A stretch of 64,000 nucleotides of DNA from Lepus europaeus. Its lineage: Eukaryota; Chordata; Mammalia; Lagomorpha; Leporidae. A model generated the notes under the pieces. It was not told the DNA's origin. It did not search any database and saw only the letters and a list, made by a program, of their open reading frames with translations. A program made the translations under genes and the position numbers. The stretch lies in assembly GCF_033115175.1 (NCBI RefSeq), contig NC_084835.1:91447948-91511947 (forward strand), read 5' to 3'. Positions 22,468 through 35,200 of this stretch are shown here, piece after piece; position 1 is the stretch's first letter, and each line of letters opens with the position of its first letter.

Positions 22468-22712
22468 TTCCAGAGAAGCAACATAGCATAGTGGTCAAAC
22501 TCATGGTTTTAGATTAAAACTACTTGATTTTGAATCCTAACTAAGCTATCTTCTAGCTTTGCAAAGTTGAGTAAATTCCTCAACCCTTTGGCCTTAATTT
22601 CTTTACCTGTGCCATTCCATAAGATAATAACACCTACTTCACAAGATAGTAACATAATAACACCTACTTCAAAAACTCTATGATAGTTATATGAAATCTT
22701 CTGATGAAAGGT
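22468..22712 (+). mobile_element. MIR SINE in RIT2 intron with internal duplication
   Basis: Nearly complete MIR: 'agcatagtggtcaaactcatgg', 'gaatcctaactaagctatcttctagctttg', 'gagtaaattcctcaaccc'. An 18-base unit ending cctacttca is repeated 30 bases apart (22624-22641 and 22654-22671). Confidence 0.8.
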
Positions 22713-23867
22713 AACAAAAAGCAAAATGCCATTGTCATTGATAAATAAGCATTTTTCTAGTTGAGCTTTTAACAGTGGCCTTACAGCTTCACAAGTCTTT
22801 GTGGCACACGTACCCATGGCACATGCTATCCATGCCTCTGTTACTATCTCTTTAGTGTCTGTATCAGTTGTTGGTGCCTAAGTCACCATTAAAAGTATTA
22901 GAGCAATTAAAAGAATGAGTAATAGAATTACCCAGGGTTTAGTAAGTATTAACTAAGTCAAAAATACAAATTATGCACAAATATTTGAATATTGGAGCAT
23001 ATGTCATTGTAGCTGGTGTTAAGCAGTTCTGTTCAAAATTTAGTGTTCTCATAAAGCCCACCCAGATTATCAGTCGGAAATCCTGAGTGACTAGAACTAG
23101 AACTATAACATCTCTCAGCTACCTACATTGGATGAGTGGGACAAACAACTGAGAAATAATATTTTTATAATCAACTGAAATTCTGTGTTCATAATCATGA
23201 CAGAAACCAGCTTTCTTAGTGATATACCACACCATCTGGCTAGTAAGTAGCTGAACAGGGGTGGGAAATCGATCAGGTCTATCTGATTCCAAAGGCAGGT
23301 CCTTCACTATAGTCTGTGATAGATTGATCTCACCAAGGGATATTAAATAGAAATGAATAACTGTCATGTTTTAACCCTGTAAGACACAGAATGTCTGGAT
23401 TTTCTTTTTTCTCTTTCATTCCTGAGGGCACACACACCAATCATTTTTGAGCTCATTTCTAACTTATAGTAACTTAAGAAATGCAACTAACTGGTGGACG
23501 TCATGAGAACTAAGCTGGACACTCCTATAAGTGGGAGTTAAAATTAGAAAAGAAGAAAAGAAAGAAATGCCTGTGTCTGTCAGTATTGTCAATCTTTGTT
23601 TTAAAAAAAGAAATGAAACTAAAAGCAATCTACTACAGCTATTAACATTCTATCTTAGCAGCAATTGAGCAACAAGTTTATTAACTGATTTACTTGATTT
23701 TTAAGTTATCACAAGCAATAATTTTACCACATATTTTGACCCTACCTAATTTGAGTTTCCATTTATTTTTTAGTCACCCATAAGAATTTTCCCCACTGAG
23801 AATTCAATGACATATATTCTACATTTTTCCATAGCAACATTACCTTTTTGGTGAATTTCTATTAGGA
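22713..23867. other. Intron sequence, nothing recognised
   Basis: AT-rich, with short chance frames only (for example 23119-23367 on minus). Confidence 0.5.
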
Positions 23868-24184
23868 TTTTTTTTAATTAATTTATTTATTTGAAAGTCA
23901 GAGTTACACAGAGAGAGAGAGGGAGAGGTATTCCATCCAATGCTTCACTTCCCAGTTGGCCGCAATAGCTGGAGCTGCGCCATCCAAAACCAGGAGTCAG
24001 GAGCTTCTTCCAGGTCTCTCATGTGGATGCAGGGGCCCAAGAGCTTGGGCCATCTTCTACTGCTTTCCAGGCCTTAGCATAAAGCTGGATCAGAAGTGGA
24101 GCAGCCAGGCCTTGAACCGGCACTCATGTGGGATGCTGGCACTGCAGGCGGTGGCTTAACCCACAATGCCACAGTGCTGGCCCC
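23868..24184 (-). mobile_element. C SINE
   Basis: Complete reversed copy from 'aattaatttatttatttgaaagtcagagttac' to 'caatgccacagtgctggcccc'. Confidence 0.93.
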
Positions 24185-24443
24185 AAGATTGGTTTTTATT
24201 TGGATAAATGTATACCAAAATAATTAAAATAACTGTTACTTGCAAAAATGTTTATTTTATTTCTCACTGCTCCTTTGTAGCTGTGAATAGACTGGCACCT
24301 TGGCTCTATGCTGTTTGTTAGAATCTAGTTTGCTCCTCCTCTTCCCTTATTCTGCGACTCAGATTGAAAGAGCAATCTGACCTAAGGCATGATGTTACCA
24401 AGAGAGAAAGCATGTGCACAAATGGCAGAGACAATTTTACCAA

Positions 24444-24495
24444 CATCTCTGTAACTCTGACCTTCAAATAAATAAATAAATATTTAAAAATAAAG
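24444..24495 (+). mobile_element. C SINE 3'-end fragment
   Basis: Only 'ctctgtaactctgaccttcaaataaataaataaat' and an A-rich tail are present; the rest is missing by 5' truncation. Confidence 0.75.
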
Positions 24496-26940
24496 TTTTA
24501 GGTCCATTGTTGGGATAGGAATTAACTCCATTGGCTTCTCCATGCATATATTGTGTATGTGTGTGTGTGAATTCAACAGACCTATTTAATCGATCACATC
24601 TGTTAGCTATTACCAGGTATTCTTCAATATACAATGATTTTGATTTTGAATGTGACTGATGATCACACATATTTGTAGTGTATTATTTAAACCTTATTCA
24701 ATGTCTGTACCCACCCTGTAAGAAAAGGTAAAATCTGTAACCAAATTCAGATTTGCAGAACATCCTCCTTATTGAGATCCAAAAAGAGGGTAATTAATGT
24801 ACTCTTCTGATAAATTATATTTTGCCTATTCAAATCACAAGTAAAATGAAATATATTTAAGTCACCAATGTTCATCCACATATCAAAACAGCTACAAAGA
24901 AGGAAGTATGTAAGAAGAGAATTAAAATTTCCTATTTTCCAAATGTATAGCTGTAGATCCAGAAAGGCTAAACAATGGTCAAGAAATGATTCAAGGCCAG
25001 ACATCTAATTAAGAAAAACAGCCATCAAGTTCTTCTCTCTTCCATCAAGAATTGTTTCCAGTCCTTATCACTATTTCTATGGAATCATTCCAACTACCTT
25101 CTCTTGTATTTATTTAGTTGGTCATAATGGTGTGAGGCTTTAGAATTTAAAATTATTCTTAAGTAGTAAATAAATGGTGATGATTATTTGTATTATATTC
25201 ATGTAAAAATAAAAAATTATATAAATACAGAGACACAAGAGTGAGGGAATAAATATTATTAGAAGATTATTTTGGGGATGGGGAGCAATTGGTGTATAGA
25301 GCATTATACCACAGTTCTCCTCAATTACAAAGAAGGGAAGTTTGTGATTTAATGAGCCACCTGGAGGTCTTAGAAAGCAATGACAGAAAAGAAAAAAGGA
25401 ATAAAAATATTCCATACAAGTAATAGAAAATTTCAATAACCCAAGGGGGCCATCTTTTTAATATATATGACCTTTTTCACCGAGGAAGATGAGCATGTAA
25501 TATGCTAGGTGCTCCCTGAATTCCCATTTCCCATCTGCCAGAGGAGGCATTAGAATAGTCACAGCTGCACAGGGGGTTGATGAGACTACTGGGGCATGAG
25601 GGCAAGCAAAGCCTCTTCCAGACCAAGACCAGCTGCTAGTGGGAAACAGCTCCACCAAGGCCAATTAAGAGTTCCAGTCCCAACAATCAGCTGACCTCAG
25701 GAGCTTCTTGGGCTTTTGCATACTTTTATCTTTTACCTGAGCTCAGTATGAGTAAATTAAATAATTAGTGAACTTACACATTTGCCTTTTAAGCTACATA
25801 ATTCTTAATAGCAGAAAAGGAAATTCTGATACTACTCTGCTCTAATTGCTAACCTTGAGTGAGGGGGATTGCAAGAAAGATGGGTCTTGCTCTTCCAGCA
25901 GAATTTTACAAGCAAGTTATATGTCTGGTTATACCTACCAGGCACTCTTAAAATGTTTAGTGTGCTGAACAAATTCTTTGGGATTTGCTTTATGATTTCT
26001 AATATCTCCTTGTCTGTGTTTTGCTCACCTCCTACCCACGGACCTATTAATTTTCATTATATTGCCTACATCATTAAGTTAGCAGAAATCCTAATTTCCT
26101 GGGAAATTTGAGACTTATGCATCTGATTTGTTAATTTGAAGGGAAAGCAGTTTAAAATTAGAATGTTCCATTTTCATTTTTATACATATAATTGGTTTTG
26201 ATATTTTAACAATTGAAGTTGCCTTATCAGTTTCTTTGATTAATGCAAATGTTTTTGTTGATTTATTTACTTATTTCATCTAGAGTGGGTTTTGTTCACA
26301 AGAAGTCATCTTCCATTTAAAGGTCAGTGTTTAGATGCCATCTCAAACTCCTTACAAGGTAAAGCTAATGAAGTCAAGCACTGGCAAGATGTGCTGTTCT
26401 CAGTTGCAGTCAAGACACATGGGAAACACTCCTGACAGTTCAGAGTGCATGTCCAGGTGGCCTGCCCAACATGTTTCTCAGCCTGGATGTTTTTTTTCCA
26501 GCTCGCTTTCTGGTTGGGCAAACAAGTCTACTCCTGAAACAGAAGCTCAACTGGAGAAGAGGTATCAGTCCTTTCGTAGCAGGTCCCTCTAACTTTTTTG
26601 GTCTCCTTCCCTTCTCTGTGGTAGGGAATACAAACAACCTTCCTTATCTTGGTTTCTAGATTCCCAGATTCCAATCTGGGTTCTTAGATTGGTAAAGGAG
26701 GGAACTGGGGAAAGGTGAAGATAGAAAGTAAAAGGCAGCATGGTTTTGTATTTACTACTCCTTCACACAAACCTTTCTTGCTTGTGCCTTTAAATACTGC
26801 TTTCCTCTCCACTCCACACTTTGTTTTTCTCTCCCTGCTCCTTGCAGACCTATTCAAGTCTTCACAGACCAACGTTATCTATGGTAAGCTTGGTCGCATC
26901 TGCTTGGTTGTACAACTTATCATCCATAGGGGAGTTTCAA
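24496..26940. other. Intron sequence, nothing recognised
   Basis: A short (TG)n sits at 24555-24568. Chance frames of 60-98 codons occur, without domains or splice context. Confidence 0.45.
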
Positions 26941-26943
26941 TTT

Positions 26944-27190
26944 ACAGTCATTCCTGTGTCCAGAGGGGATTGTTTCCAGTACCCTAGCACAGACACCAAA
27001 ATCTAAGGGTGCCAATGTCCCTTATACATATGCGTGTGTCCACGTGTGTGTGTAGAAATGGTGCGCTATTGGATATAAACTGCATAGATTCTCCCATATA
27101 CCTTAAGTCACCTATGGATTACTTATGATACCTAGTATAAGGAAAATGCCATTTAGCACCTGTTATACTGCCTTGCTTAGGAAATAATGG
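26944..27190 (+). mobile_element. Ancient DNA-transposon-like repeat
   Basis: The series 'cagtcattcctgtgtccag.ggggattgtttccagtacc', 'ccaaaatctaagggtgcc', 'cccttatacata', 'tacttatgatacctagta' and 'tgttatactgccttgcttagg' follows a widespread mammalian non-autonomous DNA transposon. The family name is not assigned. Confidence 0.55.
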
Positions 27191-27524
27191 AGAGGATAAA
27201 AGGCAGTAAATTGAGAATCTGTAGATACAGGGAGCCACCTATACTTGCTTTGTCTCACCAGCCAAACTGTGGGAGAGCTGAACAGAAACCACATTTTGTC
27301 CTTCTTGTAATCCTCATTGTACTTAGCTGCAAATGTTGCAGGTGGCAGATGTTCATTAAATATTTAGTCTTGATGATTGTGATAATGACATTCCATAAGC
27401 TGTCACTGGCGACCACAGAGTCCATTATAATGAGCTCATCAAAGTACAATTCCACAGACCAAGATATTATTTCCAAATTTAGTTTTGCTCTAGTGTGGGC
27501 TTTTGCAAGATACTTGAGAAAATA

Positions 27525-27762
27525 TTTTCATAGTGGCTAAGCATATGGATTCTGGAGTCAGATTACCAGGCTCCAAAACCTGGCTGTGTACTTCCTTGAC
27601 ATGAACTCCTGGTGAGTTGCTTTTACTTCCAGTGCTGAATTCAATTTACTCATCTATGAATTTATATTTCTTGTACTTAATAACAGAATTCAATGTGCAA
27701 GTATATGAAACATAGTAAACACGGTTCCTAGCATATTGTGTAGACTCAATAAATGTTTCTAC
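27525..27762 (+). mobile_element. MIR SINE
   Basis: 'tagtggctaagcatatggattctggagtcagatta', a core region, and the 3' end 'gactcaataaatgtttct'. Confidence 0.8.
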
Positions 27763-27819
27763 CCCCTCCCCCACCAACTCCATATCTGAAAAGATAGTCA
27801 AAGGAAATTTTAACTCCTC

Positions 27820-28330
27820 CAGAATACATTTTGATGCCACTTAAAGCTTTTTCTACTTCTCACCATGGCCTACAAGCCCTACATGATGCACTCTGTACAC
27901 CCAAACATGCCAGTCTCCCTTCATTCAGTGTGCCCCAACATGTGTCATCCTCCTTCCTTCAAGTACTTGCACATGTATGGTTTCCTCTATCTAGAAGGTG
28001 TTCCTCCCAGTTCTCCTCCTGGATGTTTTCATGTCCTAGCCTAAATATTGCCTTCATTGAGACACCTTGCTGAGTTATCTGCCCCAAAGATTTCTTGCCC
28101 ATCTCCAATAATGCTGTCCCATTACTTGACCTCACTTATTTTTAAGCATTGATTGCTTTCTGAAGTCATGTTACTATGTTGTTTCTATGTTTAATTTATG
28201 TCTCTTCCAGTACAGAGTAAACTTAAGTTACTGCACAACTTCTTTTTTTCTGGTTCACTGTTGTACCTGATCCCTAGCATGGTGACTGGCCCTTATCAGA
28301 CATTTTATCTTTATAGAGTGACACCACTGA
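27820..28330 (+). mobile_element. L2 LINE 3' end
   Basis: Follows L2: 'ccatggcctacaagccctacatgatgcactctg', 'tggtttcctctatctagaaggtgttcctccc', 'cattgagacaccttgctgag', 'gatccctagcatggtgactgg'. Confidence 0.72.
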
Positions 28331-29490
28331 GACTCAGGCCATGGGAGTACAAGTTGGGGTTACAATAAATAGAGGAACTAGTTGTCAATTGAGGTAATAG
28401 ATAAAAGTTAAAAGAAAATGGCAAATGAGTGACAGTGGCCAGCACAGGGTACCTTTACCACCATTTTAGTAGGTTTGAGCATCTTGAAGGAAAGAAGCTT
28501 AATCTGAGATCTGAATGACAGTATTAAATGTTCAAGTTGGTGGGTGGGCGAGGGGTGTTTGGGGAATAAGAGATTCCCAAGTCTAGGGACTAAGAAAGTC
28601 CTAATGCAGAAACAATAATGGTACTTTTGTGGACTTATCAGTAGTTAATGTGGATTAGACCAGAGTACAAAGGAAGGAGTGAATAAGACCATTATTAGAA
28701 GAAATTTGTGAGTTTAAATGCCCAATTTATGGAGAAACATATAAAATTAGTTGGAAGTCTATTGAATAATTAAAAAAAAAAAACCAGAAAACCTATTTCT
28801 TGAGTATCTACTCTGTGCAAGTAAACATAATAGGTTTTCTCTTTCCTGGTGTTCTGGAGTGATATTGATTGAATGGAGAGAAAAGCAGGACATAATAAAT
28901 TAAATGGTGTAGCCAGTCATTCTGAAGCACAGGATGGTAATGGCTCTAGGGTAAAAGGTTTAGACTGCTTTGTACAAGAGACATTTGAAGTCTCCAAGGC
29001 CTTGTGCTTTTTATCCGAGAAGCTGTGGTGTGCTGGGGGGAAAGGTTGCCATGGCAGCCAGTAGTTGCTATAAAGGAAAAAAGAGAAGGTTAATGCTAAA
29101 TATTTTGCTAACAGCAATATCTGGTTTCTTTGAAATTTTTTCTAAGGACTTTAAAACATCTTGTTGAAATTGTAAATCAATAGATTTAGGCAGCATGTAT
29201 AATATATATGCAGGAATATGCATGGGTAAGTATACATATATGTATGTGGATGCCTTAGGATATCTTCAGATATTTGCACTAATAAATAAATGTATATATT
29301 TGATGTATATTAAATCAAGGATTTTCCTGTACTGGCAGGAAATTAGTTGTTACGAATAGCTTACTATCTCCAACAAGGCCAAAAAATGTCCTTCTTATGC
29401 ACCAAAATATTCTTAATGACTAATTTATCATATTAAGAAATTTGAATTAGGTAAAAATAGAAAGAGGGGACTTATAGGAGTATTATATTC

Positions 29491-29520
29491 ATTATGTATA
29501 TATATATATATATATATATA
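29491..29520. repeat. (TA)n microsatellite
   Basis: Alternating TA of about 13 units, ending at 29520. Confidence 0.92.
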
Positions 29521-29867
29521 AAACAATTTCAATTAAGTTATAAATGATAACATGATCTCCTGACCATGAGAGCAAGCTTCCCCTGCCACACTTCAAGGCT
29601 TTGGACATAAACCATGTAAATATCTTTCCTATTCTCTCACTGAATGGATAATTGAATAAATTAATGGAAAGATGACCAAGGAGGAGCCAACCAATTACTG
29701 CAGCATAAATTTTCCATTATTAACTGGAGTATTCAGAAACTGCAATCTCACTTGTATAGCTTAAAATTTTTAGTTCTTAGAATGTTCATGCAGTTCATTT
29801 CAAATGTCACCAAGCCTGATTACACATGCTTTCAGTATAGAACAGGTGTCCTATAGAACCTCTAGAC

Positions 29868-29950
29868 AGACAGAAAGAGAGAGAGGAAGGAAGGGAGGGA
29901 AGAAGGAAGGAAGAAAAGGGAAAGTGGGGGGAGGAAAGAAGGAAGAAAAT
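29868..29950 (+). repeat. (GGAA)n-like purine repeat
   Basis: Imperfect GGAA/GAAG units on the plus strand; a lysine/glycine-rich frame across it is an artefact. Confidence 0.9.
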
Positions 29951-30330
29951 CAAGCAAGCCAGCAGGGACATAATGTTTTCTTGAATGGATTCAGGGACTA
30001 CAGAGAAAGATGACTCTGATGAGGTCCAAAAGAAAGCCTAAGACATCACAAAAAACACCAATGTTCCTGCAGAGCTCACAAACAACCTAGGGATCCTTTT
30101 GGATCATATTTAGAAAAAGACATGCCATAAAAAAAGGATAAACTTGAACAAAGTAAGTTCAACGTCATTTCCAGTTCTGGTATCTTCAGAAGGAAAAAAT
30201 AAACCAATGTTCTTTATTTTCTGACCTTACACATCTTTTGAAAAATGTATATTCCTGTGATTATTGGCACCATGATCAATTTACTTTTCAACTTTAGTAG
30301 AGCCATCAATGTTCTTGTTAATCATTTCAC

Positions 30331-31640
30331 TTATTATTAGCCAGTGCCCTTTACTATTCCTCATTTAATTCTTCAAACCCTTCATTTCTGCCTCAGGTCT
30401 CTGACCCTATCCTCATTTTCAGCAGATGCTCTTGTCCTCTTCTTTCATTTCAGGAAGGAAATTAAAGCATCCACAGAGAATGACCTTAACATCTTAGACT
30501 AGTACCTAGAAACTCATCTGTATCATTAGTCATCTTACTCTTTCAGAATCTGATGAAGAGATTACAGATTTCTGCCAAGTCTAATACCTCCATTTGGACG
30601 TCAGCCCCTTTAGAGTCACCTTAGATATCCTGCACCATTAGTTACCCTTCCCTTGCCCCTCTTTTCAGGCTTCCTCTCTAAATATCCTTCTTTATCTCAG
30701 AAACTATGTCAGTCTCACCTATATTAAGAATCTGGTTCCAGTTACTTTCTTATACCTGTCCTTCCATTCACCATCCTATGTAAATAATTCAGGAAAATAT
30801 TTGGATAAGTTTTAAAAAAGAAAGAATAGGGCTGGGACAAGAAAGTGATTGGGAGAAGAATGCACAACTTCAAAAAACATGCATTGAATTTGCTTATACT
30901 GGTTTCTCTCAAACATATCTGATTTGTGCATCAGTGTTCACAATATGTTTTCTCTCTACCGTCATTCTCCTAACATGATTTGCAAAGGTATGGACGCCAT
31001 TCCCATTGCCAAACCAGATGCTTCAGATGATCTTGCACCATTTGCAATATTTGACAAATTTGCTATTCCTTTCTTTAAACTCTTGTTCTTTGAATTGGTA
31101 ACCTCTTTTTTAAAATTTTCTAACAATTTTCTGAATAGTCAGTCTGACTATCCTGATATTCCACTCTCCAATTACTTCTCTCAAAACTATATGACTATGG
31201 ATTATCTTTTCTTTTTTTTTTTTCCACTTCACATTTCCTCTTATCTACTCTTACTTCACCTGTGAGTACAAGTACAGGATCACATGCACAACTTCCTGCT
31301 AGGGAATTCCTTTGGAATGACCCACAACCATTTAATAATCAGTATAGTCAAGTTAAATTAATTATTTTCCTCCCAAAATATTCTATTTTGGCTAGCAGCA
31401 CCACTATTCCCAGTAATCTCAGTGAGACTCTAAAATTCTAGATTCCTCTATTTCTCACATGCCTCAAATTATTCACCAAATCATTTCATTACTATTTCCC
31501 TACTACATACTGACATTGCTTCGTTTGTATGACCTTTGCTCTCATTGTTTATCCCTTAAAATGTATTCTCAACCTTAAATATTTTCCCTCTTATCCATCT
31601 TTCACACTCTAAGCAGAGGAAGGTTTCTATAAAATGATGG
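30331..31640 (+). mobile_element. Probable L2 LINE internal region, very old
   Basis: The pyrimidine-rich layout and phrases such as 'tctttcatttcaggaaggaaattaaagcatccacag' and 'gaagagatt..' resemble the L2 ORF2 DNA. Divergence is high and frames are broken, so this is a low-confidence call. Confidence 0.35.
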
Positions 31641-33574
31641 CAACATTTGAGGTCCAACTTATTTCTGTGCTTCATCAGTACTAAGGTGAGTAGCACTTAA
31701 TAAGTGCTTGAAAATAGTGATGTTTTTCCTGTAGCTTTACTATAAAGTCAGATTCAACTCTTACTTTGGATAGGTAGATTTGCCTTTCAAACCTGATCAC
31801 TAAGCTTTTCAGAATACAGAATGAACTTAATATATGCTTAGCAGTAATTACTAATGAAACAGCTGGGGTCTTAAAAGAACAAAAGATACCAGTTGGGAAA
31901 CACCACTAAAGGTTTTGTAATAGGCTTATGTACTTAATTTTATTTGTCAGTTGTTCTGGGCTAAGGCATATCCTGATAGCTGGGAAACATTGCCTATGCC
32001 CTTCAGCAGCCCAACAGATACTTCAGCTTCCTCAGGGTCAGTGAGGCTTGGTGAAGCAGGGTTAGGGGATCAGTAGGAGTTCACAACACACCTATTTCTT
32101 GGTGTGTCTTTGAGGCTTTGAATCAGCTGGTTGGGGAAAGTTGTCCCAACCAATATGAGAGGGCATCATCCAGTCTCTCTAGGACTTGAATAGAACACAA
32201 AGCAGAGGAGGGGTTAATTTGCCTTCTGAGCTAGGACATAGGTCTTCTCCTTCAACATTAACACTCCTGTTTCTCAAAACTCCAAACATGACTTATATCA
32301 TAAGTTCTCTCAATGCTCAAGCTTGTGGAATCATATTCGATTTACACCACCATCTTTCCTTGGTCTACAGTGTACAGATGGTGGACTGTGGAATTTTCAG
32401 CCTTCATAATCATTTAATCCAAGTCCTCAATAATACATCTGTATGTTAACTCCCATTAGTTCTGTTTCTCTGGAGCACCCTAATGAATACAATTCTGAAA
32501 GCAAAAGAATTCAGGATCTCAGTAGCTTGAGGGTCATCTTGAAATCACCAGTTTGTTACCTTGGTCTCTTCCACAGCATCTTTCTCATATTTAGTGCACA
32601 TTCCTCTGCAAAATGATCATTTCATTTCTGTTAAAATTTCCTATGTTCAGAAGATGAAAATTCCAATTTCGGTGCTGAAATTGTCCTAGGCATCATGTAT
32701 TCCAAATTTTGTCTTATAGAAACTAAATAAACTGAAACAGTTTGGAGATACCTACATATTCCGAGATAATATAGTTCTTCAGGATTGGAGTTGGCACTAA
32801 AGTCCAGGCTGCTCTTTTACCAACGCATCTGCCTCTCCACTTAGAACACAAAGTCAATGGAGCAAAGGAGATGGTGCTTGGGATAAGTGCATTTTGGTGA
32901 AGAGGGGAATGGAGAAAAAAGTTCAGAGAAGAGACTTTGTGGGACAAGCAGACTTGCATAGAGATGGAGATGCAGAGATTGCTGCCATTTTTCCCTGTCA
33001 GAAAATAGCCAAGGACCCTACATACCTGGAATGGGTCTTTCATTTTGTTAAAATCAAATTTAGAATCTCCATTCTTCAAATGTCTGTCAGAATGTGTATC
33101 TGCAAGTCCCCATCCCTTTGGATTTGGGGAAGATAATACATGTAGATTCAAATGAATGCACAGATGACAGCTTTTGACTGTTACAGGAAACCCCTCTGTG
33201 GCCTTTGAACTCCTCTATTTGTTGCTTCCCAGGCTTGGTTGCCCAATCATTCCCCAGGTGAACAAAATGACCTGCCTCAATGGCTGGGCACACAGCCTGC
33301 CAGCGTAAGGAAGGTAATCTTGACAAGTCTGTTAAGAAGCAGCAACCCGCGACTGCATCTCCAAGTCAGTGACACCTGTTTTCACTTCCAGATTCTGGTC
33401 ATGTCAGAGCACCTGGCAAACAACACTATCACTGCAATGACTTGTCAGCTCCCTGACATTATCTGTGCTCTAGCCTCTGCAGAAGCAGCTGAAAACACAG
33501 TCTGCGTTAGTCAAAACAGCAGGTCTCACTGAAATACAAAGGAGAAGAATATACTATTAAAGAGGAACGTTACT
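31641..33574. other. Intron sequence; old repeat fragment near 32170-32495
   Basis: At 32170-32495, 'gagctaggacataggtcttctcc..caac', 'ttacaccaccatctttccttggtctacag', 'cagccttcataatcatttaatccaa' and 'ttctgtttctctggagcaccctaatgaatac' match a widespread old mammalian repeat I cannot name. A 142-codon minus frame (32723-33151) has no domains. The rest is unassigned. Confidence 0.45.
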
Positions 33575-33715
33575 GAAATCATATAACCTGAGTTCTAATC
33601 CTATCTCTGCCACTTAATATGTGAGTGGCTTTAACTGAGTCATTCAGCTTCTCTAATATGCAATGTCGTCATCTTAAAATGAGGTTAAGACATAACTGAT
33701 ACAAAGAACAGAAAC
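33575..33715 (+). mobile_element. MIR SINE, partial
   Basis: 'cctgagttctaatcctatctctgccacttaatatgtgagtgg' and 'gcttctctaatatgcaatgtcgtcatc' are the MIR core. Confidence 0.75.
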
Positions 33716-33811
33716 CTTTTGCTTATTACATATTAAATGTCATATTATTCTTTCTTTTTTTACTCATTTAGCACATGCGACTGGCTTCTCTTCTGTGCAT
33801 CTTGATTCTTT

Positions 33812-34041
33812 TTAAAAGAATTTGAGAGTATTATTTGAGAGGAAGGAAAAGATACAACAGAGAGAAAGAGAGAGAGAAAGAATCATTCTTATCCACTGTC
33901 CACTGGTTCACTCTCCAAATGCCTACAGTGGCTAGGGCAGGACCAGATCAAAGGAGCTAGGAACTCCATTCCGGTCTCCAACATGAGTGTCAGGGACCCA
34001 AGTACTTTAACCATCACGTGCTACCTCCCTGGGTGTGCTTT
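33812..34041 (-). mobile_element. C SINE, old outer copy, left part
   Basis: A diverged reversed C SINE that stops at 'cctccctgggtgtgctttt', where a younger copy is inserted. Its head continues at 34368. Confidence 0.8.
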
Positions 34042-34367
34042 TTTAAAGATTTTTTATTTATTATTTATTTGAGAGACAGAGTTGCAGATAGTGAGAGGGA
34101 GAGACAGAGAGAAAGGTCTTCCATCAGCTAGTTCACTCCCCAAATGGCCACAACAGCTAAAGCTGGGCCAATCTGAAAGCAGGAGCTTCTTTCTGGTCTC
34201 CCACATGAGTGCAGGGGCCTAAGCACTTGGGCCATCCTCCATTGCTTTCCCAGGCCATAGCAGGGAGCTGGATCAGAAGAGGAGCAGCCCAGCCTAGAAT
34301 TGGCACCCATGTGGGATGCAGGCTCTGTGGACAGAAGATTAACCTACTATGCCACAGCATCAGTCCC
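34042..34367 (-). mobile_element. C SINE nested in an older C SINE
   Basis: Complete reversed copy. The flanks 'gggtgtgctttt' (left) and 'gggtatgcttta' (right, from about 34371) are the likely target-site duplication. Confidence 0.88.
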
Positions 34368-34475
34368 TCAAGGGTATGCTTTAAGAAGAAACTGGTATTA
34401 GGAGCACAGCTGAGTCTCAATGGGATGCAGGCTTCCCAAGTGGCATCTTAACAGCTGGGTCAAACACCTGTCCCT
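34368..34475 (-). mobile_element. C SINE, old outer copy, right part
   Basis: Resumes the interrupted older copy with 'atgggatgcaggcttcccaagtggcatcttaacagctgggtc', the diverged head. Confidence 0.72.
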
Positions 34476-34881
34476 GATTCTTGCCTTACATCAGAGGATG
34501 GAGTAAGACACTCTGTTATCAGATATTCCATTACTGTTGACATCATTATCATAATTGTCCTTAGAATTGTCAAATTCTTCGCTAAGTATATTTTTATTGA
34601 GCTAGACAGAAAAGCATGGTACTAAAATCACATCTTTTTTTTTGCAAAAGCAACAATGATAGTTATGTTTAATTGATGCAAGCTGTAACAACATTTTTCC
34701 TGACTCTTGAAAACCATGGATACTGTTCTAGTTCATCTGTTGTTTTCCTTGAGCTTTCTCCTGCATATCTCTTTATATTCCTTGTTTTCTACATGAACTT
34801 TTTGAAGTCTTTTCCTAATTCCCAGACTCTACTTCATGAAGAATTTATTGATCATTAAATCTAGGGATGATTTCTCCCTGT
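34476..34881. other. Intron sequence, nothing recognised
   Basis: AT-rich. A 61-codon frame at 34673-34858 is hydrophobic but has no support as a gene. Confidence 0.45.
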
Positions 34882-35200
34882 TTTTAAAACAATTTATTTA
34901 CTTTCTATATGAGAGAGAGAGAGAGGGAGAGGCAGAGAGATCTCCCATCTGCTGGTACACTCTCCAAATTACTGCAGTAGCTAGGTCTATGTCAGGCTTA
35001 TGTTGGAAACTGGAAACTCAATCCAGATCTCCCATGTAGGTTGCAGGGACCAAAGTACTTGAGCCAATATGCATTCTCTCAAGGTGTTTATTGGTAGGAA
35101 GCTGGAATTGGATGTGGAGCCAGGACTGAATTCAGGCATGTCTGATAGAGCATGTGGACATCCCAAGTGTCATCTTAACTGTTGTACTGAACACTCACCC
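34882..35200 (-). mobile_element. C SINE, old
   Basis: Reversed tail 'aacaatttatttactttctatatgagag', GA body, 'atccagatctcccatgtaggttgcaggg' core and diverged head. Confidence 0.85.

Larger units (their letters stand above)
28331..30330. other. Intron sequence with simple repeats
   Basis: Contains (TA)n at 29491-29520 and a GGAA-rich purine block at 29868-29950. No gene was identified. Confidence 0.5.

Noticed and set aside
32723..33151. 142-codon minus frame
   Set aside because: No recognisable domain and no splice-bounded structure; overlaps other chance frames on plus.
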